Shown one piece after another: positions 23,301 through 31,932 of a DNA stretch of 64,000 nt. The DNA comes from Ischnura elegans. Its lineage: Eukaryota > Arthropoda > Insecta > Odonata > Coenagrionidae. The translations under genes were made by a program, and so were the position numbers. The DNA lies in NCBI RefSeq assembly GCF_921293095.1, contig NC_060253.1, forward strand, positions 96,923,073 to 96,987,072, written 5' to 3'. The first letter of the stretch is position 1. Each line of letters begins with the position of its first letter. The notes beneath the pieces are model-generated. The model was given only the letters and a program-made list of their open reading frames with translations, was not told the origin of the DNA and made no database searches.

Positions 23301-26272
23301 CTCTAGTATTACAAGTTTCTTTTACATCTCGATTTGCCGCCGACGTATAGCAATAATTTGTCTTAACAAATTCTATGAGGGTCGTGGCATCAATTTTTGG
23401 TGTCCTAAAAAAAAAAGCTGGTGTCCTAACACCCCATGCCACACGCCTTTTAGGCGGCTTGCGGGGTATTATGTAGATGTAGATGAATTTCAGGTGTACT
23501 ATTTGAACGAGTGGCAACGTTATCATCCATTTTTCTGTTAACTAAAACATACGAAGTGAAACGCTTGTACTTCATCATCCCGATGTCGCATTATTAATAT
23601 CTCAAGTAATAATCGTGGCACAATAGCAATAGGAAAACTTGCCCAAGAATAATAGAACAAAATAAAGTGACGATGAGCGGCTAAATACTCCCTCAAAACA
23701 AATTTTACATCATGCGCTCAGCGTATTTCCCAACTCCCTACGGTTGTTTAGGCACCTATGACGTCACGCCTGGCCTCGGCAACGCTCGGGTGTCTTCGCG
23801 CAGTGGTCGGCTCAGAGAAATTTTTCTCGATATTAAATGCAACTTTTTTATTTCTTTTGATGTTGAATGGAGAAACTGAAGGTATTTTTGCGAGCTAATA
23901 TATCCATTTTACTCATTCAAAATAGTTTTTAGAGCAATCTACGACCCATGCAAGTTCCTCATTACAATAATTATCCTGTCACTTGTGATCTGATTTAATG
24001 ATTTTAATTAAGTATATGTAAAATATGCTTGAAAATATATAAAGGTTACAGCAAATTTTTGTGGATTCGTGGCATGGCTCACAAAAATGTTGATGTTTGA
24101 CAACATAAAATCCTTACTGTTTACTGCCCTTGCATTTTTACCTGCATCATGCTCCTGTGGTGGATGTGGATGCAGACTGCAACTAAGTGGTGATGAAATA
24201 CAATATCTCATTTAGCATAGTTTATATTCGTAAAATGGAAAAGAAATGGAATGTTGAACCTCTTAACAATAGAATGACCGTAGGCAGCCAATCGACGGTT
24301 TGCGTTTTTCTTTCCCACACCGTTTTGTTATTTTCCGATCAATGATGCTGAGATTTTCTGAATTTTGATATTTTGAAACAAATAATGTGAAAATGAAGTT
24401 TATTTGGGGGGAAAAATTCATGTCAAGAGAAATGTCAGATTTTACCTATAATGACTGTAATCGGTCAATTGACCATTCCTGTATTTAATACCATAATTTA
24501 GCTCTCTTTGTCGATTCTTGGTGCCAATTTCATCAAATATCATAGCATGTACTTTAACTTACACGAGTACTTCTCAAGTTTGACTTTTAATGTTTTTGAA
24601 ACAGTTTGTATGTATGATCTTACAGTTTCTGTGAAGGAGACAGACATAACCAAGTCCAAGGTATTTTGCATTGTAAAGAGTCTCTACTATGCCTACTAAT
24701 TATTCTATAGGCTGTGATGAACATTCATTAGGCAGAAATTCATTGTTGCGTTTGTTCGTGGTTACTGCCAACAGATGCACCCCTTAGCACACCGCTTAAC
24801 CTGTGGGGCTACCGGTGAGCCCCTGGGAAATACCCTTTCTGCAACATGTTTTGACTAGCATTGCAATCACTGCCTCTTCATAAATGCTGAAGTCACCCAT
24901 CTCCACCCATCTCATTCAGTCCACAATGTGGTCATTCGGTTCACCAAAACTGGTGATATTCTCCAAGATCCTCCAATATAAAATATATCTTTTGAACAAA
25001 TTTGGTAAAACCTTTTTTTGTGCTCAGCTCATTGGAAGAAATTTATTTCGAATACGGTATAGCAGAAATATTTTTCCTATATTATTACAATTGAAATTTT
25101 CACCTGTTGAGGCACAACGGTGTGTCTTGTTTTTTCTTCCCCGAAATTGATGCGGGTTGTCGCTCCGAGGCATTTCTGGTGATCATTACCGATGTCATGT
25201 AAACAATCATGGATGTTTCCAACCTCCTCCCAGTCAGCTTGTTCACTTGCACGCAGTCTCACTTACCTGTGATAGTTGCTTCTTGAAAAAGCTCAAGAAT
25301 GTATGATAGTCAGCTTAATATGACATCCATCTATACTTTTGCTGAGGATTATGAATAGATGAATGAAGGCGAGGGGAGAAAAAACATGCTTGGGAGAAAT
25401 TGAGTTTGGATTCATGAAGGATTCATTCAAATATTGAATTGATTTGTTCACTGTGCTGTGAATGTGATATTTAATGAGGACCTTAGAAGAGAGGAACTTT
25501 GAATATATTTTAGATGCATTTCCTTGTCTTGTGGATTTTGTTTTCGTGTTTACTTATCAGTTCTGAGCAGTGGTTAGTGGCTGTTGTTTTCTGTTCCTCT
25601 GAGCTCACTCTTCCCTGTTGGCCTCATCACAATCCTCACCAGAGGATTGCTTTCATTCTGACAGTGCTTCTCCAAGAGTGGCCTTTCATATTCCATGGTT
25701 ATTTAACAATTGCATTATCCAATGCCACCTGCTCCCATTAGGATGCAATCATTACACTTGTGCATGTTTCTCTCCCTACGTACATAGGCTGGTGGCAATA
25801 CGATGAGCGGACCCGGATGGAGTTGGAGTGTGCATACAAGCGTGGAGAGCGGTCATGCGAGCTCCTCATTGCTGGCTTCCTGTACGTTGCGGATTTTGAC
25901 GGCATGGTTCAGCTGCGTAGGGGTGACCCATCCAGGCGGCGCCGCATCAAGAGGGACCTGGCTTCAATCCCTGTCAAGGGTGTGGCTGGTCTCCGCCCCT
26001 CTCCCCCACAGCCGCCGCCACAGCCGGTGGTGGTGACGACGGGGGGCGAGTGCTCATCATTGGCCCCTGGGGGGGAGTCGCCTCCCCTGTCACGGCTGGT
26101 GGATGACATGGCCCGCCTCAATTTGTCTGGTTGCATGGTTTCGGGGGGTTCAGGGGTGCAGCCACAGCAGGAGCGAGAGGAGGAGGAGGAGGGGAGTGGC
26201 GTGCTGTGGTCGCCTGTCTCTCCCGACTCGGCCTGGGTGCTCACGCTCTCCTCAGATGAGGACCAGCTGTGA
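2232..26272 (+). CDS. RNF146: RNF146-like poly(ADP-ribose)-directed E3 ubiquitin ligase (RING + WWE), spliced gene
   Basis: Spliced coding sequence join(2232..2328, 5615..5911, 25788..26272): 879 nt, 292 residues plus stop, every junction phase 1. In known orthologues (Iduna), the WWE domain binds iso-ADP-ribose within PAR chains, which activates the RING to ubiquitinate PARylated substrates such as tankyrase and axin. Seen here: a short N-terminus (1-32); a C3HC4 RING starting at Cys38 (PECAVCLQ ... CGHVFC ... [10 protein letters not shown]) followed by the family signature DFLDKPVLL; and a WWE from about residue 122 ([10 protein letters not shown] joined to WWQYDERT). The six human PAR contacts (Y107, W114, Y144, Q153, R163, K175) all have identical counterparts. 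The tail is Pro-rich then acidic and ends SSDEDQL. An alternative third exon (16921-17132) would give a 201-residue form. First AATAAA after the stop that I noticed: 29240. Confidence 0.93.
4336..4425 (+). mobile_element. RTE-like non-LTR retrotransposon 3' end
   Basis: Reads [13 protein letters not shown] then stop, the typical last residues of arthropod RTE-type polyproteins, followed closely by an (ATG)n microsatellite tail (atgatgatgatg near 4408-4420). Such a tail is how these elements end. Upstream coding sequence is too decayed to follow. Confidence 0.55.
5285..5570 (-). mobile_element. Non-LTR retrotransposon C-terminal relic next to the RING exon
   Basis: On the minus strand the frame reads [21 protein letters not shown], then after a stop [20 protein letters not shown]. 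This is the conserved C-terminal RLRWxGHxxR...G(R/Q)P..RW pattern of RTE/Jockey-like reverse-transcriptase polyproteins. It is broken by a stop codon and is a relic. It lies immediately upstream of the RNF146 exon 2 acceptor. Confidence 0.65.
5615..5911 (+). CDS. RNF146: RNF146-like, coding exon 2 (RING finger and first strand of WWE)
   Basis: Acceptor tttgggaag at 5614, donor gtaagt at 5912; 297 nt, phase 1 to phase 1. It encodes the complete RING: Cys38-x2-Cys41, then CGH, FC-x2-C and CAMC, followed by [15 protein letters not shown], the diagnostic RNF146 linker. The stretch between the second and last zinc pairs is a few residues longer than in vertebrates ([12 protein letters not shown]). 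The exon ends inside the WWE motif after YEGRN, with Gly132 completed by the next exon. A nearer pyrimidine-rich acceptor at 5580 (tttctgcag) would shift the RING out of frame and is rejected. Confidence 0.93.
6964..8561. repeat. Diverged direct repeat pair (6964-7028 and 8495-8561)
   Basis: Both copies share catatctgttacttttagtg, then (a/t)ccacc(t/a)atttc...gatg(a/g)tttctaaaat. The copies are about 1.5 kb apart and flank the decayed Tigger-related stretch at 7830-8260. They could be the two halves of a target or element interrupted by a later insertion, or two copies of one dispersed repeat. Confidence 0.5.
7830..8702 (-). mobile_element. Tigger/pogo-like element remnant (one end recognisable)
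   Basis: The right edge reads, on the minus strand, TA then CAGCAGATTCCTGCTTATC, followed by further ...TTATC / GGATTATC repeats. This is the style of Tigger/pogo terminal repeats, which insert at TA. No matching left end was found. A 134-codon plus-strand open frame (7855-8259) inside has no family I can name and is probably incidental. Confidence 0.4.
10049..10989. mobile_element. Tigger/pogo-like non-autonomous element with TA duplication
   Basis: A 941-bp element. The left end CAGGCGGTCCCCGACTTTCG and the right end are inverted repeats of about 23 bp (the right edge reads GGACCGCCTG). TA dinucleotides flank both sides (10047-10048 and 10990-10991), as for Tc1/mariner-pogo insertions. The subterminal motif GTACGAAAGTCG is repeated several times near both ends. 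No transposase frame survives, so it would have to be mobilised in trans. Confidence 0.8.
11060..11535 (+). mobile_element. Non-LTR retrotransposon 3' fragment (RT C-terminus plus 3' UTR)
   Basis: The plus-strand frame reads [20 protein letters not shown], then [18 protein letters not shown], the well-known C-terminal region of Jockey/CR1/L2-type reverse transcriptases (family form: KIQRRAARF...S.T.ML..LGW..L..RR). It stops near 11405. The 3' UTR contains TGTCCTAGCACCCCCAGCC and GGCGGCTTACAGGGTATTAT, ending in a short GTAGATG-type tail near 11530. The same tail recurs at about 23410-23485. It is 5'-truncated, as usual for LINE copies, and starts just after the Tigger-like element. Confidence 0.75.
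11933..12567. repeat. Left terminal inverted repeat of the 4.2-kb transposon
   Basis: About 635 bp, pairing with 15514-16126. The outer tip is GGGTCATTCC. It carries A/T-rich stretches and no coding region; open frames in it appear twice in mirrored form and are not genes. Confidence 0.85.
13009..15280 (-). pseudogene. Transposase pseudogene of the 4.2-kb transposon
   Basis: Conserved blocks appear in order on the minus strand. A Cys-rich N-terminal patch ([12 protein letters not shown], about 15210) comes first, then a helix-turn-helix-like block (14540-14824; [20 protein letters not shown]), then RPKWCV-like [15 protein letters not shown] (about 14400-14450), TDRTELQLY (about 14160), the catalytic-core-like [16 protein letters not shown] (about 13750) and [17 protein letters not shown] (about 13600-13650). 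The C-terminal block [16 protein letters not shown] runs to 13009. Breaks seen: a one-base frameshift just before TSHGESS near 13648, an in-frame TAA at 13408-13410, and further frame changes upstream that could be introns or decay. It belongs to a widespread invertebrate DNA-transposon family, and this copy is probably inactive. Confidence 0.75.
15410..15513. repeat. Short GA microsatellite and dispersed repeat inside the transposon
   Basis: A GA-rich run (gatagagagagagagagg near 15390-15410) is followed by tactaccggtttcgctttac and catcatcag, a motif seen at the edges of many arthropod repeats. It sits between the transposase relic and the right arm and may be a nested insertion. Confidence 0.35.
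15514..16126. repeat. Right terminal inverted repeat of the 4.2-kb transposon
   Basis: About 613 bp, the reverse complement of 11933-12567 with few differences; outer tip GGAATGACCC. It is flanked by the TCTC duplication at 16127-16130. Confidence 0.85.
16921..17132 (+). CDS. RNF146: RNF146-like, alternative third exon: divergent WWE domain (copy 1) with its own stop
   Basis: Acceptor gtcctttgaag at 16920; the exon starts GT, completing Gly132 from exon 2, then [15 protein letters not shown]. 212 nt, open to TGA at 17130-17132; joined to exons 1-2 it gives 606 nt, 201 residues. It aligns without gaps to the copy at 25788 over about 70 residues, roughly 60% identical by eye. The positions matching the human PAR contacts are kept: Trp of WWQ, Tyr in SLYTID, Gln in KVQRR, Arg in GRVRRIKRD, Lys in EKKGIAGL. 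Changed core residues include CGSLYTID in place of AGFLYVAD. The stop falls directly after the domain, so this form lacks the C-terminal tail. No internal stop or frameshift argues for use; the alternative is a young relic exon. AATAAA lies at 18018. Confidence 0.75.
18018..18023 (+). terminator. Polyadenylation signal candidate for the copy-1 isoform
   Basis: AATAAA about 890 bases after the stop of the first WWE exon, in the sense strand. It is the first canonical hexamer I noticed after that stop. If the short isoform exists, this is the likely 3' end region. Confidence 0.4.
19550..20261 (-). mobile_element. Jockey-like LINE C-terminal relic (minus strand)
   Basis: The minus-strand frame reads [18 protein letters not shown] then [13 protein letters not shown], and further on [14 protein letters not shown] and [11 protein letters not shown]. 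This matches the end of Jockey/R1-type reverse transcriptases (family form LVRP.LEY...VW.P.....I..IE.VQ..F..). Frames are broken between blocks. The Tigger-like element at 20262-21031 is inserted at its upstream edge, so the LINE is older than that insertion. Confidence 0.65.
20262..21031. mobile_element. Tigger/pogo-like non-autonomous element, 770 bp, TA duplication
   Basis: The left end CAGTGAGTCCTTGTTTAACG and a right end of matching inverted sequence (edge GGGCTCACTG) are flanked by TA on both sides (20260-20261, 21032-21033). Subterminal blocks repeat the pattern ACGTTAA / GACGTTATCG near both ends. No transposase frame. It is related in style but not in sequence to the element at 10049. 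Confidence 0.8.
21899..23975. mobile_element. 2.1-kb element with degenerate terminal inverted repeats
   Basis: The left edge TAATGGGGAACTTGCATGA and the inverted right edge (TAATGAGGAACTTGCATG on the minus strand, ending about 23975) match. About 170 bases inside, both sides again share an inverted block: TGACGTCAAAGGTGCC / TAAACA on the left, mirrored at 23749-23775 on the right. Between these islands the arms have diverged strongly. The interior has no long open frame. No clear target duplication was found, and the superfamily is unknown to me. Confidence 0.55.
23410..23485 (+). mobile_element. Truncated LINE 3' tail (second copy)
   Basis: Contains TGTCCTAACACCCCATGCC, GGCGGCTTGCGGGGTATTAT and a GTAGATGTAGATG end, the same order as in the 3' UTR of the fragment at 11060-11535. 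It is a short 5'-truncated copy nested in the 21899-23975 element, and thus inserted later. Confidence 0.7.
25788..26272 (+). CDS. RNF146: RNF146-like, terminal exon: canonical WWE domain (copy 2) and C-terminal tail
   Basis: Acceptor ctacgtacatag at 25787; GC completes Gly132, then [20 protein letters not shown]. It matches vertebrate RNF146 closely ([38 protein letters not shown]), with every PAR-contact position kept. After the domain comes a proline-rich stretch (SPPQPPPQP), then [11 protein letters not shown], then an acidic run (EREEEEEG) and the end SSDEDQL. TGA at 26270-26272. The tail is GC-rich against its AT-rich surroundings, supporting real coding. I see no obvious RxxPDG-type tankyrase-binding motif in it. 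Confidence 0.93.
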
Positions 26273-29200
26273 CACTGACCCCTTGGCAAGCCTTGGTTTG
26301 GCTTCTCATTGGCTGTCGCTTCTTGCTGCAGTCAACGACAAGTGTGGCATGGTTGGAGGCCTCCTGCATGTGTCTGCCCTTGCTGGCTTTTGTCACCATG
26401 TTCATGGCAATCCATTAGCATTTTGTATGGGCATTAGTGGATTGTTGTGGTCTCATCCTGCCATGGCTCTGGATCCAGAGTTCCTCTCCCAGTCTGGTCG
26501 TGCAGCTCTTGTTAGCACGCCTCCCATTTGAAGCACTTATTTGGGCTTCCTCTTGTGTGAATTGGCAAGTTGGAAAGTGCTGGATTTTCAATTGAAAGAC
26601 GATGGTATAGTCCTCAAATGCTCTTAATGCATGGCTGTTGATGGAGGAAAGTTTTTATTTGGAAGGAACTTGGTCTTCTGTTCATGCTGATGCCCTCATG
26701 CTGACCTCAAATTTAGCTAAGGATGACTTATGGTGTGTGCTAGCAATCACCATATACATTGTTACCCTGCTGATGGTCAATAGCATATGGCTGTTTGTTG
26801 ATTGTGGGAGGAAACTAGAGAGAATTGAATTGCATTGAGCTGTACATGAATGTGAAAGTGGTGGATGTTGTTCGGGAATTCTAATTTTTAGTTGACTCAC
26901 TGTAACACGTTATTTGGAAATGGTCAAGTAGCTAATTGTGTTGACAAATACCTGTGCATATGAATTAGTAGTGCCTGTTAAGTATCACTCAAAATCATTA
27001 GGGTCCATAATTCCCATGTTCCATAGCTAACAAGTTTTTTTGTTTACGATAAGGGCTGATATTTTGATAAACGCCAACACCTAATATTTTTATTTTTTAA
27101 GGTTGTTTCGTATCATCTGCCGCAGAAAATGTCCTTCCAGCTTTTGCTTTTGGGTGATGGGTGAATAATGTTGCAGTTTTTGTGATAGTCAGGGTTAAGT
27201 GTTCTATCTGCACCTGCAAGTTGATTTTTTGATTTGACCGTGGTCGTGAATCGAACACCCATAAAGTTCAATCTCGTGTCGCATGGAATGCCTTTTTGGC
27301 ATTTGCTCATGCCCATCATTTTGTCATGTCAACCTGTCATCTCCTCGGGGCTAATAGCTAATTGCTTCGGTGAAAATGAGACACGTGAAAGCAGTTGTGC
27401 ATGCTATTGCTGATTATGCTCTCCTTTCCCTGGTGTTCTCCTGTCAATCATCTGTCAGCAAAAGTCATTGCCATGTATTGGCATTCAGTATTTACTCCTA
27501 TAATGAATGTCGACATCTCCATCTTCTGATTTTTAATGCATTCTCATTTAGGTGCAACTTTGTGGTCATACAATCTTGTTGAATGAATATGATGACCAGT
27601 TTTGCACCAGTCGTATTTATCAAAATGAAGCGTTACTGTCTAAATAGGAGTGGCAGTGGAAAATCTTAGATGAAATTCCAGATTGGCCTAGCAAAACTGT
27701 CTAGTGGGATTATTTTTATATGGAGATAATTGAGTCTAAGCTGATGATAGCTGTTGTTCAACTATTTGTCATGCTTCTAGTTTTTGTTCAATTTAGAATC
27801 CCATTTGTATGTTAGCCTTTTTGCTTCAGTTTAACTCTTATCGCATTGCTGGTAAATTACTTTTGGGTTTTTAAATAATTTTTACTGTAAAGAGGTGGAA
27901 ATGTTGCTATTGCTTGTGCTCTGTGTGATGAAACACTGAGAATGCAACCAGGCCAAAGACTTCATTTTGTGCCCTTCCATGCGATGATGCTCCCTCCATG
28001 TCCTATTCTTGTCTGGATGCAAGAGCAATGGGGAGAATGAGTATGAGTTCCATGTGCATTTGCATTTGCTAAGCATTGAGCAGAATTGCATGCTCTGTTA
28101 GGTACAAGCTGGTTTGGATTTAAGATGATGATTAACTTGTGGGTCATGCCGAGCATGTATTGATCTGACCTTGGCAGTTGAGGTATGATGTTGTTGAAGC
28201 TCTTTTATACCGATTGTGAGTGATCAGTCTGCATGGTCGTGTCTGCATCCTTGATGCTCTCAGAGGACACTCCAATGCTGTCTGCTTCACCTGTGACAAG
28301 GAAATGGCTGAGCACGCATAGCTGTGTGTTTTGTGAAAAATGTGCTCTATCAGGCAGGAAGGTCCTGATGGATAATTTATGTTTGAAGTCAAATGTGTGT
28401 ACGTACCATGAGTGTACGTATCTATTTTGCTGTTCTCAACTCGGAAGGATTTTAAGCTGAAGATCATGAAGGTGGCCTATTGGAGAAGAGCTGACTACAT
28501 GAGGCCCAGGCTTTTTCAGAGAGGGAGGTTGGAACTGACTTTATGCCTCTCATATAGATGCTGCACTTTCAGCTGTTTCTTGAACTGTTTCATTGTGTTG
28601 AATTTATCCCTTTGTAAATTTACTGTACAGTTTAAGTTACCCTTCATCTGATTACCTTCTGTTATCAGGGAAGATTGCTTCAGGGTTGCGGTTGGTAGCT
28701 TCAAGTGTGAACTATTTTACTGTTTTCTATTAAAAAGCAGCAATTGTATGTTGCTTGAAAGTTGTGCCACCCATATTTTGGAGTATAATTCTTGAATTAA
28801 AATTCTAATGTGAATGTATTACAAAATTATGTCAGTGTTTTTGTGATTGTATCATAAGTGTGGCCTCTTCCTTCATTCAGAGAATGTCATGAGTGAAGAT
28901 TATGATTTTTTTGGTGGTTAATGGATCAGAAATATTTATTTAGTATGGTTTAAAGAGATGAGAAACAATTGGTGGACTTCTTATAAAGAGTTTCCTATTG
29001 CCTTGTTGATGGCTCATCATGGTAATGCCCTTTAAAAAAATATGGGTAAGAGATGATCTGGTTAAAGTATCATAAAATCCATCAGAATCACATACACTTG
29101 GGTAAAGTCATTCTGAGATCAAATGGGATTTTGAAAGCTTCCCTTTGGTGATTTTATACACCTCTGTATGCATGGGCTTAATTGTGGTTCCTAAGGGTTG

Positions 29201-29359
29201 CATTACCTCTATGGATTGGTGATGTAAGACTAATAGGAAAATAAAAAAACATTTTATTTATTTATTATGAATTTCCTCTCCAATGTGTGTCTTTCTATGC
29301 ATTGAGAGGAGCATATGTGCTTTGGAGTATGTTTTATGAAAATGGCTGAATAAAATTCA
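26273..29359 (+). other. Probable 3' UTR of the RNF146-like gene
   Basis: About 3 kb after the stop without a convincing reading frame, a splice pattern or a recognisable transposon. Reading through it, the first canonical AATAAA I found is at 29240, with another at 29349. A long 3' UTR would be in keeping with RNF146 in other animals, but the length here is inferred. Confidence 0.45.
29240..29245 (+). terminator. Polyadenylation signal candidate, canonical RNF146 isoform
   Basis: AATAAA followed by an A run and then T-rich sequence (ttttatttatttatt). A second AATAAA lies at 29349-29354, followed by a T-rich stretch. Either could end the long 3' UTR. Confidence 0.4.
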
Positions 29360-31200
29360 GTTTTTCCCACTTTTTATATTTACATCATAGGAAAGGAATA
29401 TCAACTCAATAATATTTTACCATTATTTTGAAACATTATTAAAGTGAATTGCTGTGAGAAAAAAATTCCCTCAACAGGGAATGGAGCCTTGGACCTTAGC
29501 CTCTCTGGGCCACTGTGCAGAAAATTATGCCATGCAAGTTCCTGAATTCCCATGGCAGTGGTACTAAGTAATCGATGTACATTTTGCCACCGTTCACGTG
29601 GAAGGCTTTGAAATATTAAACACCAATGAAGTGTATCAGAAATGAAATCAGGTCTCACCTGTTTATGTTAAATTATTTTCTGATGCACTAAATAAGATAA
29701 ATTGTCTACCTACCAAGTTGTATGTAGGTGCTTGTCCAAAATGCAATTCGAAGATAACTACTTTTCTCTAAGTAGGATCCTTTGTCTGATACCGAAATCG
29801 AGAAAGGCACCATGTGTGCTTGAAACCAAGTGTCTTGTGGCCCTTTCATTTGAGTTTAATGTGGATGGGTAATATTTTGTGAAACTGGAGTAACTCAAGA
29901 TGAGAGTGTCTGTGAGGGCATTCTGGATGCCCTTGGGGAAGGGGTGTAGGGTATGGGCTGAGTAGCTCATACTCATGCTGTGAATTGTGGAGGGAGGGGG
30001 CAGGGTGGGTAATTGGACGATGATTGCTTCTGGTGCTCGGAAATCCATTGCCTGAAAAGAGAGTACTATAATTAGGAGTATGGAAATGCAATGAAGATCT
30101 GACTGTGCATGGTTAATCGGGAAAGGTGAAAATTAAACACTATCTGGTTGCTTTGAGGCGATTCATCCTGAACGAAAGATTAATTGATTCGCTGTTTAAC
30201 CTCTGTAATTAATATGACGAAAAACACTGCGCCACACCCACCACCCGGCCCAGTCGGGTGTGGCCGTAGAAACCGCGGCTTTTTCACGGAACGGCGTCGT
30301 TGGTCGTGCTGTGGGGCGTGTACCATATCATACCTAGCTGCGCTGCTGCTCCCTGCGTCTCGGATGGAAGGCCGAGTTTTCGTTTCCCTCGACTCCTGGA
30401 ACGGCCCCGTCGCGTCGCACCAGTCGCCTTGCATTCAGCGCTGAACCCGGGTAGACACTTCTCCCCCTTTGTGCCCCTCTCCTCCTTTTATCCACCTTCT
30501 CACTGTCATTGGCGGTCTGGGGTGATTGGGGGCCCTCGGTTGGGGCTCATGACGGGGCCCTCCTCATCGGTGGATTCGGGGGTCATCCCCCGAAAAATTT
30601 TCGGAAATTGCATGCCCGGAAATGGATTTTACGCTGTGCTGGTTGTTAAAAACTAGTTAAAAGTTAATAAAAATAGCTATTTCGTTCGAAAAATACTATG
30701 AAAAGTGAGAATTTAACAGCTTAATAATATTGTATGATGTTTTTACTATTATTCATTGAATTTGCTCCCTGACATCGCACTGTAATGAAAAAAAACCTCG
30801 AAATTGACCTTTTGAAATAACCCTTACAAGAAAGTATCAGGTTCTCTTTTATCATCTGACACCTTTATTTTATTTTATTTTTCATACAATCTTTGTATCT
30901 TACGCTGAGTATGTTGCAAACAAAGCAACAAATGAAATCGCGGAATTTTATAGTTGCAAAAAACTGGCTCTAGCAATCCGAGTCTTTCTTTCCACCTTTC
31001 ATATACGCTTCACGATAGACGCGAGTGTTGTGAGGCCCCCCTAAGCTCGGGACCCTCGGCGATTGCCAACCAGCCGACCTGGCCAGACCGCCCCTGCACC
31101 TCCTCCAGCCCCTTTCCCATTTGTCCATATTATGTCGCTCTCCGTCAAGCTTCGATAAAGTCCTATGGAATGGGTCTCTAGACGTAACCGAGGTTGAAAG
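29360..31200. other. Intergenic region with a GC-rich island at about 30220-30560
   Basis: Mostly AT-rich. The island holds many CpG dinucleotides and overlapping open frames on both strands (30184-30444 plus, 30180-30434 minus), none resembling a known protein. It could be a promoter, an unrecognised exon or GC-rich repeat sequence. A tRNA-like relic may lie near 29470-29520, but it is too degraded to call. Confidence 0.35.
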
Positions 31201-31229
31201 GTTAACAAATGCGCGAGATACAGGGGAGA

Positions 31230-31932
31230 GCGGGGTATAGCGTACACTTAAGCATCATTATTTAATACCTTTCAATCGAAAACTTCAATGAAAGACGCAA
31301 TCATATTATTTTAAAGGAAATTGGATTTCCCACAAAATCTTTGCTTCATATTTGGAAAATTAAAGAGTGTCACACCCATTTTACAAAAACCCTTACACTG
31401 CGCGGTAGGTATTGTTCCGCGCGAGTGCCGCGGCACTACAGTTCACCAGTTAGAACCCATTATGAACGATATTCCAAAGGCTGTGAGGGAATTAACCAAG
31501 ATGGAAAATGTAGTTTAAATTTTTATTCTATCATCGAAATAAGTAAAACATAGCATATCAGCTTACATTAAAATAAAAATAATACCAAATCCCCTATCTT
31601 AGTTGAAATAAAAGCAAGCCAACATAAAACTTAAAGTAAAAAATCCTTTTCTATTTATCATCATTGTATGAAAATCCACAATTAGTACAGGAAAACTGAG
31701 TGCACGACGGATGAAGGTTCGGATTAACGAGATGTTCTGACTACCGTGTGTTCGGGCTATCGAGGCTCGCATGTCCTTGGGAGGCCTTCATAATTCACAT
31801 TAACATTCTTAAACTATATAAAAATTTTAATGTTCAAGTTGTTGAGAAAAGTTAAAATACTACATGGGGAATTATCGTTCAACACGGGGCAATACCGTAC
31901 ACGTTGCGCCTTGTACGGTATTGCCCCATTCA
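31230..31932. mobile_element. Possible MITE with GGGGCAATACCGTACA-type ends and internal hairpin
   Basis: The left edge GCGGGGTATAGCGTACACTT resembles the inverted right edge (ATGGGGCAATACCGTACAAG on the minus strand). At the right end a perfect 16-bp inverted repeat (31887-31902 and 31913-31928, GGGGCAATACCGTACA) encloses 10 bases. The body is AT-rich, without a gene. No target duplication could be assigned. Confidence 0.45.

Larger units (their letters stand above)
17133..25787 (+). other. Interval between the two WWE exons (alternative 3' UTR then intron)
   Basis: After the copy-1 stop the first 900 bases end in a polyadenylation signal and may serve as a 3' UTR. The remainder contains a minus-strand LINE relic (19550-20261) interrupted by a Tigger-like element (20262-21031), a 2.1-kb element with degenerate inverted ends (about 21899-23975) and a LINE tail at about 23410-23485. 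From 24000 to 25787 the sequence is AT-rich, with no gene or element I can support. Confidence 0.6.

Noticed and set aside
29470-29530. tRNA gene
   Set aside because: The stretch vaguely resembles a tRNA 3' half but lacks a full cloverleaf; at best an old SINE piece.
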